A stretch of DNA of 64,000 nt from Nitzschia sp. pyKryTriq1 (GCA_956465555.1 OY101115.1:4006120-4070119), one strand, 5' to 3'; shown: positions 55,372 to 63,921, counted from the first letter of the stretch. Translations and numbers: made by a program. Notes: generated by a model not told the origin, from the sequence alone.

Positions 55372-55613
55372 TGCGTTATCTCTAACGTGATATAGAAATT
55401 ATAAGATTATTTTACGAGTGTTTTCGTCTATCCTCAAAACCTTGATAGAAGGAAGAGAGCTCCTCCGATGTTCGCCGAACCTCGCTGGGTATCGCCGAGG
55501 TTCTTCGCCAGTCTCTGATATTCGGAAACATTCGGCGGAACCATTAGCCGCACGTTTGGGCAACCGCATCCGTAGGCGCGTTATCCAAAAAGGGGGACGT
55601 CCTGGATAGCGCA
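55372..55613 (-). repeat. LTR, right copy
   Basis: The partner of the left LTR, nearly identical over its whole length. For the minus-strand element it is the 5' LTR. It is followed by the GAACC target duplication. Confidence 0.92.
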
Positions 55614-56637
55614 GAACCCAGCCACCCCCCTCTACAATCACTAAGTAGTAACATCCATTACACTGGCGGGCATTTTCTTGCGAATGATTTCACCATAGAC
55701 AGGGGGGTGACAGCGCTAGTAACAGACATTATTGTACATTCATTCACGCGATAGCGCTAGTAATTATACCTTATTGTTCATTCATTCACGCGATAGCGCT
55801 AGTAATTATACCTTATTGTACATTCATTCACGCGATCGCTAGTAGTAGACATGCATTTATTGTCATTCACGCGATTGCGCTAGTAGTAGACATTGTTTTA
55901 CATTCGATGGCACTATGTACTAATAGACATTATTTTACATTCATTCACGCGTATTGTACATTCATTCACGCGATGGCACTACTAATAGACATTATTTTAC
56001 ATTCATTCACGCGATAGCGCTAGTAATAGACATTATTTTACATTCATTCACGTGATAGCGCTAGTAGTAGACATGCATTTATTGTCATTCACGCAATAGC
56101 GCTAGTAGTAGACATTGTTTTACATTGGTTCGCGCCAGCGATAGCGCTGCAGTACAGACTTGTTTCTGCTCGCCTCTGTCTACTTTTTCTCACTGTAGTT
56201 ACTCATACGTACTCAGTACAACTACTGTACCTCGTACAGTACTCATACTCGTAGTGGTTGCTGTAAAAGGCCAAGAGCTTGTTCATGCAATGATTGTTCG
56301 ATTGAGCTCTCTAGGTGTATAGATACAACTCAATATAGATTTTACCATCTCGATGACAATATGAGAAATCCATGGGCTTTGCGCTTGGGTTTGGGATACT
56401 GCCTGCGGGTCAAGACCACTGCGGCTCCATGAAGGCATTATGAACAACGAGGAAATACTTCTTGGAGAAGAAATATTGTGTACGGAAGAAAGTCTTATTA
56501 TTTTCAATAAAGTCTTAGGAACAGATTACATTGGTATTGTTAGCCTATACGCACTCTTGACGTATTCCCAGAGGAATACAGAGGGTATAGAAGGACTCCG
56601 AGTGAGGTAGATCAACAGGTACGTAGCCCGCACAAAC
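55614..56637. other. spacer with satellite array, 3' of the second fucosyltransferase-like gene
   Basis: Apart from the satellite (listed separately) and a few GTACTCATAC units at 56210-56255, nothing gene-like is visible. Confidence 0.5.
55710..56145. repeat. degenerate satellite array A, 41-43 bp unit, about ten copies
   Basis: The unit reads approximately CATTCATTCACGCGATAGCG followed by CTAGTAATAGACATTATTGTA. The palindrome TAGCGCTA is central to most copies. Copies vary (AATAGACAT, AATTATACC, GTAGTAGACATGC) and some are shortened. A more homogeneous array of the same satellite lies at 58445-58715, on the other side of the fucosyltransferase-like gene. Confidence 0.88.
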
Positions 56638-58011
56638 TCAACGAACGACGTTTTTTTTGCGGTCCACCCCTCCCAAGTCGCATTTGTTACAGCTTATATG
56701 ACCTCTCTCAAGATGAGTCTCTGATATGGCAATGATTACCTTCAAAATCTGCCAGCGATAGCAATTGTCTTGCAATATCCTTGCGCCCACATCGGTCGCA
56801 AACCCTTCATTCTGGCGGAGCCTTGTAAGGAAGGATGGTGATACGATAACATCGTCCACAAAAATAAGCTTCATAGCCTCACGAGAATTTGTTTTGTGGA
56901 ACAGTGTAGACAACTCTTCCTTGTATTCTCGTTCAGCGTTCGTAAATACAAGTACTGTGTTTGTTATGGCGGTCGTCGTAGTATCGTTCTGTCGTGGAGC
57001 CATAACTTCAGGTATAGAGCAGTTCAAGTAGTCAAGAACCAACACGGGCTCAGTGTCACATTCTCTGTAGTCGCCTCGTCGTAAATGGACCGTCACAAAC
57101 TCTTCTACATGCATGATATTCATCGCGTTAAGCAAGAGTTGGGCTACTTTCATGTGGATCTTTGTTGCCGCAAAGTCAATCATACCACATTGATCTGTAT
57201 ACTCTCGATGGGGGAGGACTTTGTCAGGCGCCCTTCCGAACGCTCGCCATGTGTATAGATCCGAATCCCAAAAGCTTATGTCAAAGCGCCATAGGAATGA
57301 TATGTTTTGAGCCTTGAATTCAAGGGCTCGATGATATCCCTGCAGCCCCGTCGTTGTTCCGGTTGCTTGTCTTGCGAGATTTGGCCCATGGAATGTTCTG
57401 AGATCACTCACGATTATCGTTGTTTGATCAATATTGGAACCGTTGAGAAGGGGAACGTAATCGAATATCCCATCGAGGGCTTTGATACGGAAACTTTGTT
57501 GTCCCGTGCTGATGCCGACGCGACCAGTCGTAAAGTAATCATCCCAGGTCGCCGTCTCTGGTGCAAAGCACCCATGCTCTTTTCCAAGAAACACGCTTGG
57601 GGAGCATTTCAACGAAACACGAGCACACAATTCGTCCGCCCACCAAAGCACGTTGCGAAGGATGTTCTGACGGTCTTTGATTCCAGCACCATTTCGAGGA
57701 CAGTTCGTGTAGTATATCCGGTTGGGTCGTCCGTGTGGACAAAAGCAATCCTTGTTTTTGCGAGCCGTAGCTAAATATGTAAATGCTTCCATATTTCTAA
57801 GTGCGGTGTAGATTTCTGTTGGTTTTGTTGTCGTCCTCTCTCCTGCTCCTGCCTCTTCCGTGTTGGTGGTTTTGGAAGGATCGCCACGAATGTGAACATC
57901 ACTCACAGCCTCTTGCCCATTATATCGCCCACCAAGGACAACTACTAGGGGCACCAGTGCCGATAAAACGAGGAAGGCAAGGCAGCTGGCAAGAAGAATG
58001 GTGGATTTCAT
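56638..58011 (-). CDS. GDP-fucose O-fucosyltransferase-like protein 2
   Basis: The single exon encodes 457 aa, a likely type II Golgi glycosyltransferase. It has an N-terminal signal-anchor (LLASCLAFLVLSALVPLVVV, residues 6-25) and a lumenal Cys-rich part (CFCPHGRPNRIYYTNCPRN). The fucosyltransferase-type motif FVTVHLRRGDYRECDT lies near residue 310, followed by LVFTNAEREYKEEL and IFVDDVI. The end, DNCYRWQILKVIIAISE, with the Cys pair CNKC, parallels the C-terminus of the paralogue at 47434-49110. The gene lies between two arrays of the same satellite. The start ATG is at 58011. The acceptor substrate is unknown. Confidence 0.78.
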   Translation of the reverse strand: MKSTILLASCLAFLVLSALVPLVVVLGGRYNGQEAVSDVHIRGDPSKTTNTEEAGAGERTTTKPTEIYTALRNMEAFTYLATARKNKDCFCPHGRPNRIYYTNCPRNGAGIKDRQNILRNVLWWADELCARVSLKCSPSVFLGKEHGCFAPETATWDDYFTTGRVGISTGQQSFRIKALDGIFDYVPLLNGSNIDQTTIIVSDLRTFHGPNLARQATGTTTGLQGYHRALEFKAQNISFLWRFDISFWDSDLYTWRAFGRAPDKVLPHREYTDQCGMIDFAATKIHMKVAQLLLNAMNIMHVEEFVTVHLRRGDYRECDTEPVLVLDYLNCSIPEVMAPRQNDTTTTAITNTVLVFTNAEREYKEELSTLFHKTNSREAMKLIFVDDVIVSPSFLTRLRQNEGFATDVGARILQDNCYRWQILKVIIAISETHLERGHISCNKCDLGGVDRKKNVVR

Positions 58012-58142
58012 ATTGATCGTCTTCGTGTTTACTGCTGGGGTGAGCGAATCGACCTGATAACAAACAGATAGCAGAGAACAGAGAGCAATAAGGCTTTCAG
58101 CTTTCGCAGCCCCGAAACGAATGTGTCGCCGAAGTGCCCGAA

Positions 58143-58352
58143 ACTCTTGAAATACAACGATCTACAGCTTGAAGAGACGGTTGTATTGCTTGAAATATGT
58201 ATGCTATTGCTTAGATTTTTGATGCGAAAGATAATTGTGCCATTGTCGATTGTCGATGTTTCTGTTGTTTCGGATTTTGGATACGCTTCGCTTCATAATG
58301 ACCGTATGTATGTTTGTATGTATGATGCATATGTAGGAATGGGTAGTGAGCG
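58143..58352 (+). repeat. dispersed repeat of about 210 bp, copy 2
   Basis: It matches 9171-9384 from TTGAAATACAACGATCTACA to CATATGTAGGAATGGGTAGT, with short gaps (a TCCAGTCGCT block is absent here). It lies just 5' of the second fucosyltransferase-like gene. Confidence 0.8.
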
Positions 58353-58444
58353 CATTACCGCAGGTTCTTAACGCCAATCCGATCGCCCCCCTTCGAGGGT
58401 AATGACCATTTCGCGTCCGCAGGGCGCAGAAATTTTTTATGCGA

Positions 58445-58715
58445 GTACATTCGAGCACGCGATAGCGCTAGTAATAGACATTGTTGTACATTCGAGCACG
58501 CGATAGCGCTAGTAATAGACATTGTTGTACATTCGAGCACGCGACAGCGCTAGTAATAGACATTGTTGTACATTCGAGCACGCGATAGCGCTCTAGTAAT
58601 AGACATTGTTGTACATTCATTCACGCGATAGCGCTAGTAATAGACATTGTTGTACATTCGAGCACGCGAATAGACATTGTTGTACATTCGAGCACGTGAT
58701 AGCGCTAGTAATACT
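58445..58715. repeat. satellite array B, 41-bp unit, about 6.5 copies
   Basis: The unit is GTACATTCGAGCACGCGATA followed by GCGCTAGTAATAGACATTGTT. Starts are 41 bp apart at about 58447, 58488, 58529 and on. One copy carries CATTCATTCACGCG, the form typical of array A, linking the two arrays. Confidence 0.92.
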
Positions 58716-58794
58716 TCCATAACTTTCATGTGGTAACGACAACAACACAACAAATAATAACGACAACAACAAAACACAAAACATAATAAATCTA

Positions 58795-59390
58795 TTATTT
58801 CCTGCATCCTCGCACCATCTCTTCGTACTGTGCATTGCGCCACGCCGGTACCGATGTACTACGGCAGTAATATCCCATGGGGGAATTTATATATGCATGG
58901 TACGTTTTGTCGGCTCCGCACCGGGCACAATACCGGTCCATCTCTTCGTACTGTGCATTGCGCCACGCCGGTACCGATGTACTACGGCAGTAATATCCCA
59001 TGGGGGAATTTATATATGCATGGTACGTTTTGTCGGCTCCGCACCGGGCACAATACCGGTGGGAGCATTGACTGCCGAATCCCCCACTGACTGCCGAATC
59101 CCCCACTGCAGGAGCGTCTTGCTCAGGTCTTCTGGAATCGTATTTACCAGTACAATCCCAGTTGCCTCGTCCTTGATCTCAAGAGATTTCAATCTCTTAT
59201 AAATAGAGCGCAGGTGGCTAACCATGTCCGACACGTTTTCTCCGGGATATTCGTCCAGTCGCAGGCTCTTGATTTGCTTGTGTAGTGTCTCCACGACGAT
59301 GCGACTGTACAAGCTTATGCACTTGAGACGTCTGAGCAACCAACCTACCAAACTGGATACTTGTTTAGAGAGATCTCTGTGGGCGGCGCG
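58795..59390 (-). mobile_element. copia-like gag remnant
   Basis: On the minus strand, a stretch around 59110-59330 reads like a copia-type gag domain (for example DEYPGENVSDMVSHLRSIY and LKSLEIKDEATGIVLV), directly 3' of the inverted dispersed repeat. Closer to 58800 a Cys/His-rich piece resembling a zinc knuckle (YCARCGADKTYH) is present in two tandem copies. No reverse transcriptase or integrase is seen. It is a short fossil with a few breaks; age is not determinable here. Confidence 0.6.
58815..59060. repeat. 123-bp perfect tandem duplication
   Basis: The unit starting CCATCTCTTCGTACTGTGCA at 58815 repeats at 58938 with no visible difference, exactly 41 codons. It lies in the gag remnant. 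A smaller duplication, ACTGCCGAATCCCCC, occurs twice at about 59071-59105. Confidence 0.92.
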
Positions 59391-59603
59391 CAAATACATT
59401 TCTACATATGCATCATACATACGAACATACAGACGGTCATTATGAAGAGAAGCGTATCCAAAACTCCGAAGCAACATACCGGTACAGGAACATCGACAAT
59501 CGACAATTTGGCACAACTATCTTTCGCATCAACAAACTAATCAATAGCATACATATTTCAGGCAATACAACCATCTCTTCAGGCTGTAGATCGTTGTATC
59601 TCA
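59391..59603 (-). repeat. dispersed repeat of about 210 bp, copy 3 (inverted)
   Basis: Read on the minus strand it matches copies 1 and 2 from TTGAGATACAACGATCTACA to GCATATGTAGAAATG. It sits directly before the copia-like gag remnant in the same orientation, suggesting it is that element's LTR or leader. Confidence 0.8.
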
Positions 59604-59921
59604 AGACCAGGGAACGAGCCACGAAACCCAACGTCAAACCAGGGTTTCATGGGGTTCACTATCAAAAGACGACACTGATGCAAAAACTCGCCTATAAGAT
59701 TTTTCAAATGCCGCGAAGTTTTGTCGTTCATTTGCCCCACAAGAACTCGGCGTCCTGGTGGAGCGTCCAAGAAACAGATGAAAAGACGGGCAGGAAGACT
59801 ACAACAAAGGCGCCACTTGAACACGAACGGTACTTGCACTGGTTCATGAAAAAGGTTCCCAATAACCCCAATCGCATGCCACCATGCAAAGGCAAAACGA
59901 AAGGATAGCCACTATACACAT
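59604..59921 (+). pseudogene. partial second copy of the GT49 gene
   Basis: This matches the 3' part of the broken GT49 gene: 46585-46657 joined directly to about 46887-47133, skipping some 230 bp that include the last intron and neighbouring coding sequence. The joint is not at the splice sites, so it is a deletion, not a processed copy. Over about 300 bp I count about six differences, so the duplication is recent. The frame is open to the stop at 59908, but the start, anchor and catalytic parts are missing. It abuts the inverted dispersed repeat. Confidence 0.85.
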
Positions 59922-59982
59922 AGAGCCTGGAATGGCGCTCATTGTGTTCAAAATATATTCTAACCATGATTCTACTGCAACA

Positions 59983-61701
59983 TTACGCTGATTTCTTTTG
60001 TTTCTTTTTGGCCGGCGACTTGGAGCTAGGGCTCTTGTCGCTTCGACGTTTACTGGACGCAACTTTCTCGTTTGTCTCTTTGTACGCGTCGTAGGCCATC
60101 TTCATCTTGCTCATGTTCTCCTTGCTCGCAGAGGCGTGATCGACAAGAGGTTTGGGATAATCCTGGCCTATCAATACTCCCGCCTTACTTTGCACACTCG
60201 CTGGAGCCGTCCAAGGCTCGTAAATATACTTGGCAGGCAATTCGCGAAGCTCGGGAATATATTTTCGAATATAGGCCCCAGTCGGGTCGTTTTGCTTCTG
60301 AAATGCAATGGGGCTGTAGCACCGAAAGTATTGGTAGAAGAATCCCGAGCAAGACAGCCACAACCAATTGAACCCATTCAAGGCGTAGTCAGCATCCAAC
60401 AAATGAGATTCAAAATGATTCGCCCCCTTTTCCCAGTTCTGCCAGAGGTCGCCACGCGTGAGGAAACATGCAACGGCATGTCTTCCCAGGTGATGAATCC
60501 AGCCTTCCTGTTCCAGCTGCTTCATACAAGCATCTATCCAAGGGAACCCTGTTCGGCCTTCTTTCCATGCCTCCAACATTTCAGGATCATTATCCCACGG
60601 CACAGGTCGACAATACTTGTTACCATCAATCTGCCCCCATGATCCTGGTTCGTTCCGATTGGCATCATGCGCCATGAGATGGTTGAAATCACGCCATAAC
60701 ACTTGCCCGTGGAGACTCACGGGTGGTTTGGATTTGTTGGGAGTACTCGAGCGCTGGCTACTCTCTGCAATGGCATACCACAGCTGCCGAGGCGATAGAC
60801 AACCCCATGCCATATAAGGAGACATAATCGTCGTGGACATTTCTTTCGTCGCCACGCAGGAAGTCTTTGGTTTCTCGAACGTGGCTACGTAGTTGGGCCG
60901 TTCTGTGATTTTCTCTTTCAATTGCTTAAGAGCACGAGTCTCCCCACCTCGTACAATCGGCGTGAGATTCCGACAGTCCTTGGGGGCCCATATTGGAGTG
61001 ACATCTTTTTTGGGCGTATTCCTGGGCCAAGGAAGATCAGTTGCCTTTTTTGGTGGCCGCATCGATTTCGATGCTTGATCGTCGGACGAAGGGAATTCTT
61101 TGGGGGGGGCCAAGGGTTTCGGGATCGTGCCCATTTTAGCAAACAGCGTCTGAAATCCCCCCATTGTACCAGGGACGGAGGCCGACTGCTCTACATATTT
61201 CTTGAGCGGATGGATGGTCTCACTCGCAAAACTCTCTACCTCAATCCCACATTTCTTTGCCTGTTCCAAGACTTTCTCATCTCTTTCCTTCGCATATGGT
61301 TCTCCAGTCTCATCCTCTTCGAACGTCAAGTGTGTCACGCCCCACTTCTCCCATAGTTCTGGAAGAATCTGCAAAGGATCTCCACTCCCAACGTACAATC
61401 GAGAACCCCCTCTGCGAAGATTTTCATCCAAATCTTTGAGACATTCTACCAAAAAGTTGGCACGTAGGCCTGTGCAATGCTTGAGCTGATACGAATCGCC
61501 ATCCATGATGTAGACTGGGTAAAGTTTGGCGATATTTTCCTTTTGAGATGCAGCCAGCAAGGCAGGATTATCGTGAAGGCGCAACCCCTTCCGGAACCAA
61601 TGCATGGATACGACCGGTTTCTTCATAATGACGTTGTTGTTGGTTGCCGCCAAGAGGACCGAGAGAATGATTCCTAGAAATGACGGGGGACCTCCAGGCA
61701 T
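59983..61701 (-). CDS. CPF1: animal-type cryptochrome / (6-4) photolyase family protein
   Basis: This FAD-binding blue-light protein belongs to the (6-4) photolyase/animal cryptochrome group, which in diatoms includes CPF1, a protein with both repair and regulatory activity. It has 572 aa in a single exon. The photolyase alpha/beta domain starts with VSMHWFRKGLRLHDNPAL; the FAD domain includes VSLHGQVLWRDFNHLMA, RTGFPWIDACMKQLEQEGWI, HHLGRHAVACFLTRGDLW and WLWLSCSGFFYQYFRCYSP. The C-terminus is Lys-rich (KSPAKKKQKKSA), a likely nuclear signal. The ATG at 61701 adds a hydrophobic 25-residue head (SFLGIILSVLLAATNNNVI) before the usual start region; a second ATG at 61626 begins MKKPVVSMHWFRK and is the more typical start. 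Confidence 0.9.
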   Translation of the reverse strand: MPGGPPSFLGIILSVLLAATNNNVIMKKPVVSMHWFRKGLRLHDNPALLAASQKENIAKLYPVYIMDGDSYQLKHCTGLRANFLVECLKDLDENLRRGGSRLYVGSGDPLQILPELWEKWGVTHLTFEEDETGEPYAKERDEKVLEQAKKCGIEVESFASETIHPLKKYVEQSASVPGTMGGFQTLFAKMGTIPKPLAPPKEFPSSDDQASKSMRPPKKATDLPWPRNTPKKDVTPIWAPKDCRNLTPIVRGGETRALKQLKEKITERPNYVATFEKPKTSCVATKEMSTTIMSPYMAWGCLSPRQLWYAIAESSQRSSTPNKSKPPVSLHGQVLWRDFNHLMAHDANRNEPGSWGQIDGNKYCRPVPWDNDPEMLEAWKEGRTGFPWIDACMKQLEQEGWIHHLGRHAVACFLTRGDLWQNWEKGANHFESHLLDADYALNGFNWLWLSCSGFFYQYFRCYSPIAFQKQNDPTGAYIRKYIPELRELPAKYIYEPWTAPASVQSKAGVLIGQDYPKPLVDHASASKENMSKMKMAYDAYKETNEKVASSKRRSDKSPSSKSPAKKKQKKSA

Positions 61702-62331
61702 TCACTTCAGTGCTTTATAGAAGGGTGATTGATTCTTATGTTGCAATGACTCTCAACCTTGGCCAATGATTGTGATTTTCTGACTAAAAGCAACGTTTGA
61801 TACAGTCAGTAGATGATGATGAATGATGTTTTGTTGCATCTGATGGATGATGGATGCGATTTGCTGATGTGGTGCATGCATGTGTGGTCGGTGGGAGGTT
61901 CTTGCTAGCTTGCTTTCTCGAAAGCTTCGCTCGGAGCTCGTCACTTTTGGAGCACAGGCGCCGTATTTCAATCGAAAAGCATTGGCCGGCGTGTTAATCC
62001 ACTCGCCGGGCGCCGGGCCGGTTTTTGACACCGCGTCGGCGATGCTTTGCACGCGAGCCGGGCCAGATAAAAACACGATGCAAGAGGCGGGTTGTTCGCA
62101 CGTGCCTCCAGCAGCCAACACAACCACCCAACCAGGGATGCTCGTACTCGTACAGTACCTGTACCTGGTCTACCGGTACGACAGACATACCAATCCCCAT
62201 TCCCTATTTTATTGTGCTGTCCGTTTTGGATCATCAAGAGCCAATACCAAATATTTCAAATATCTACCTCTTTAGAAAGCGTCCAAGCACCCTGTATTCA
62301 AGAATAAAAGTCTTTAGTCTCGCCCATAAGC
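61702..62331. other. divergent promoter region
   Basis: It lies between CPF1 (minus) and the SUMO-like gene (plus). The 124-codon minus frame (61753-62127) has no recognisable domain and I do not call it. GTACTCGTACAGTACCTGTA and GTCTACCGGTACGAC lie at about 62143-62181, 150 bp before the next start. Confidence 0.5.
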
Positions 62332-63585
62332 ATGAGCGAGATCGCCCCTCTCACGGCCGAAAACTGGTGGGAAATGATTCCCGGCCGGCAAGAAGGCGGC
62401 GCCAAGTTATTGAAGCGTTGCATTGAATTATTGGCATGGCGTGTTGATTTCGCAATGAACGTGCTTCTTGCCTACAAAGACTTCTTGGAAGCGAAGGTAT
62501 CGATAGGTGATTTTGAGGGTACCATGCTGGAGCCTTCTATGCCTATCTATCAAATGTGGAGCCAACACATCCTGGATACGGCTTCTTACAGTGAAGATTG
62601 CGAACTGCTCTTCGGACGAGTGATCCATTATGATCCCAGTCTCTTCAAAGATCACCAAAACCGGACCAGCCGCATCAATCGAACAATGCAGCTTGTGTAC
62701 GAGAGAAATAAAGGGGCGTATGTCGATCCCGTTGTATGGAATTACGGTCACCCAGCCTCCTTCGGCGGTGGTATGCACGGAGCACCAGTGCCTGGAAACT
62801 ACGGTGCCGCTTCTCCTGGCGGAGAAAATGATATGCACCAACAATACAAGCGTCCTCGCACAGAAGGTGGTGCAGAGAGCTCCAATCTAGGCTACGCTAG
62901 CTACGAAATGGCACCCGTTTTCAACAAAAGGTACCATCCACCAGCTGGGAGGGCCGCGAGAGAGCCAACCCACAAGTCTGGCATTGTCACTCTCTGCATT
63001 TACAAGTCGACCGATGGCGGTGCCATGGACAATAAGGTCACACTAGAGCGTGACCAACCATTGCGAACAGTATTGGATTACTATCGGTATCGGTGTATTT
63101 GGCGGCAGGGCAAGCGACTCGACCTGTACTGCACACCCAATGAGTTGGGAATGGGCCCTGTCGAAAACATTATGCTCGCGAGTATTCACGTGGACGAAGC
63201 CATTACTTTATGCTTTCGGGATAAAAAGGGACAAATCACATCGAAGGAAATGCGAATGCGTGAAACAATCCGCGATGTCTACACGGATCAGGCAAAAGCC
63301 ATGGGAGTCGACATTTCGAAGCTCTTGTTCCGATTCCGAGACAACGTTTTGAGCATGGATGCCACCCCACTTCTGGCGCAGCTTGATCATGGTGATGTTA
63401 TCGATGTCTGTGTGGACGGGGCCGAGGATTCTACAGAGACTCCAGGGGAAGAGAAGAAGGCTGATGGTGATGTCGTTGATGCCAGTGCAAAGGGTGCAGA
63501 GGATTCTACAGAGACTCCAGGGGAGGAGAAGAAGGATCAGAGCAACAAAGAAGGAGGAGGGGGAGACGTAAAGGTAGCGGTGTAG
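62332..63585 (+). CDS. protein with an N-terminal GRDP-like domain and two SUMO-like folds
   Basis: The single exon encodes 417 aa. Residues about 35-145 (YKDFLEAKVSIGDFEGTM, PIYQMWSQHILDTASYSEDC, LLFGRVIHYDP) resemble the plant and algal glycine-rich-domain/DUF1399-type pattern, in which MWxxHxL is followed by YxxDC. After a Gly/Pro linker two ubiquitin-like beta-grasp segments follow: one starting IVTLCIYKSTDGGAMDN (about 220-300) and one starting ITLCFRDKKGQITSKEMRM (about 300-365) and ending HGDVIDVCVDG, similar to the Rad60 SUMO-like domain. No C-terminal Gly-Gly is present, so it is not conjugated like SUMO. The C-terminus has a duplicated GAEDSTETPGEEKK unit. The role is unknown; a SUMO-pathway scaffold is possible. 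Confidence 0.7.
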   Translation: MSEIAPLTAENWWEMIPGRQEGGAKLLKRCIELLAWRVDFAMNVLLAYKDFLEAKVSIGDFEGTMLEPSMPIYQMWSQHILDTASYSEDCELLFGRVIHYDPSLFKDHQNRTSRINRTMQLVYERNKGAYVDPVVWNYGHPASFGGGMHGAPVPGNYGAASPGGENDMHQQYKRPRTEGGAESSNLGYASYEMAPVFNKRYHPPAGRAAREPTHKSGIVTLCIYKSTDGGAMDNKVTLERDQPLRTVLDYYRYRCIWRQGKRLDLYCTPNELGMGPVENIMLASIHVDEAITLCFRDKKGQITSKEMRMRETIRDVYTDQAKAMGVDISKLLFRFRDNVLSMDATPLLAQLDHGDVIDVCVDGAEDSTETPGEEKKADGDVVDASAKGAEDSTETPGEEKKDQSNKEGGGGDVKVAV

Positions 63586-63642
63586 AACGAGGGGATCTTT
63601 TAAGAAATTCACGGGAAGACTTATTTGATTAGATAACTAGAC

Positions 63643-63921
63643 TTAGAAGAAATCGTCTTTTTCGAATCGTGGCCGGAGCTTGTCCCATTCGTCTTTCGTC
63701 ATCGGCCCGATTGGTCGCGTCGGTTTCCGCTTCGCCTGTTGCTGTGAAATATGCTCAAATTGTCGCAGTAACTGACCAGTCCGTTTGGTGTACATTGTAA
63801 ATCCAGCAGATGCACCAATCATTCCTAGAACGATAACCGTGCCCATCTGGGAACTGATTTGAAATCCTGATGACGAGGCTGAGCGTTGGCTCGGGTCTTG
63901 TGACGATGATTCGGCTGTCAT
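63643..63921 (-). CDS. small single-span membrane protein, 92 aa
   Basis: The ATG is at 63921 and the stop at 63643. A Ser/Gln-rich N-terminus is followed by one membrane helix (MGTVIVLGMIGASAGFTMYT, about 26-45), a basic segment (QQAKRKPTRPIGP) and the end MTKDEWDKLRPRFEKDDFF. The C-terminal acidic/aromatic tail looks conserved but I cannot name the family; mitochondrial inner-membrane assembly proteins of similar size are one possibility. It is tail-to-tail with the SUMO-like gene, 57 bp apart. Confidence 0.6.
   Translation of the reverse strand: MTAESSSQDPSQRSASSSGFQISSQMGTVIVLGMIGASAGFTMYTKRTGQLLRQFEHISQQQAKRKPTRPIGPMTKDEWDKLRPRFEKDDFF

Larger units (their letters stand above)
50970..55613 (-). 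mobile_element. Ty3/gypsy-type LTR retrotransposon, whole in outline, broken inside
   Basis: The element has two direct LTRs of 242 bp (50970-51211 and 55372-55613) that begin TG and end CA, and a 5-bp target duplication, GAACC, at 50965-50969 and 55614-55618. Total length is 4.64 kb. The coding strand is minus. From right to left I see a gag/protease region without clear sequence (about 53600-55370), reverse transcriptase and RNase H remnants (about 52680-53590) and an integrase remnant (about 51500-52400), with the order expected of Ty3/gypsy. The interior is broken in many places, well over ten. The LTRs differ at about one position in 242, so the insertion is young. Confidence 0.88.

Noticed and set aside
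58445-58715. CRISPR-like regular repeat array
   Set aside because: Repeats are directly adjacent with no unique spacers, and the genome is eukaryotic; it is a satellite.
61753-62127. 124-codon minus ORF in the CPF1/SUMO-like divergent gap
   Set aside because: No domain; composition fits antisense of promoter DNA.
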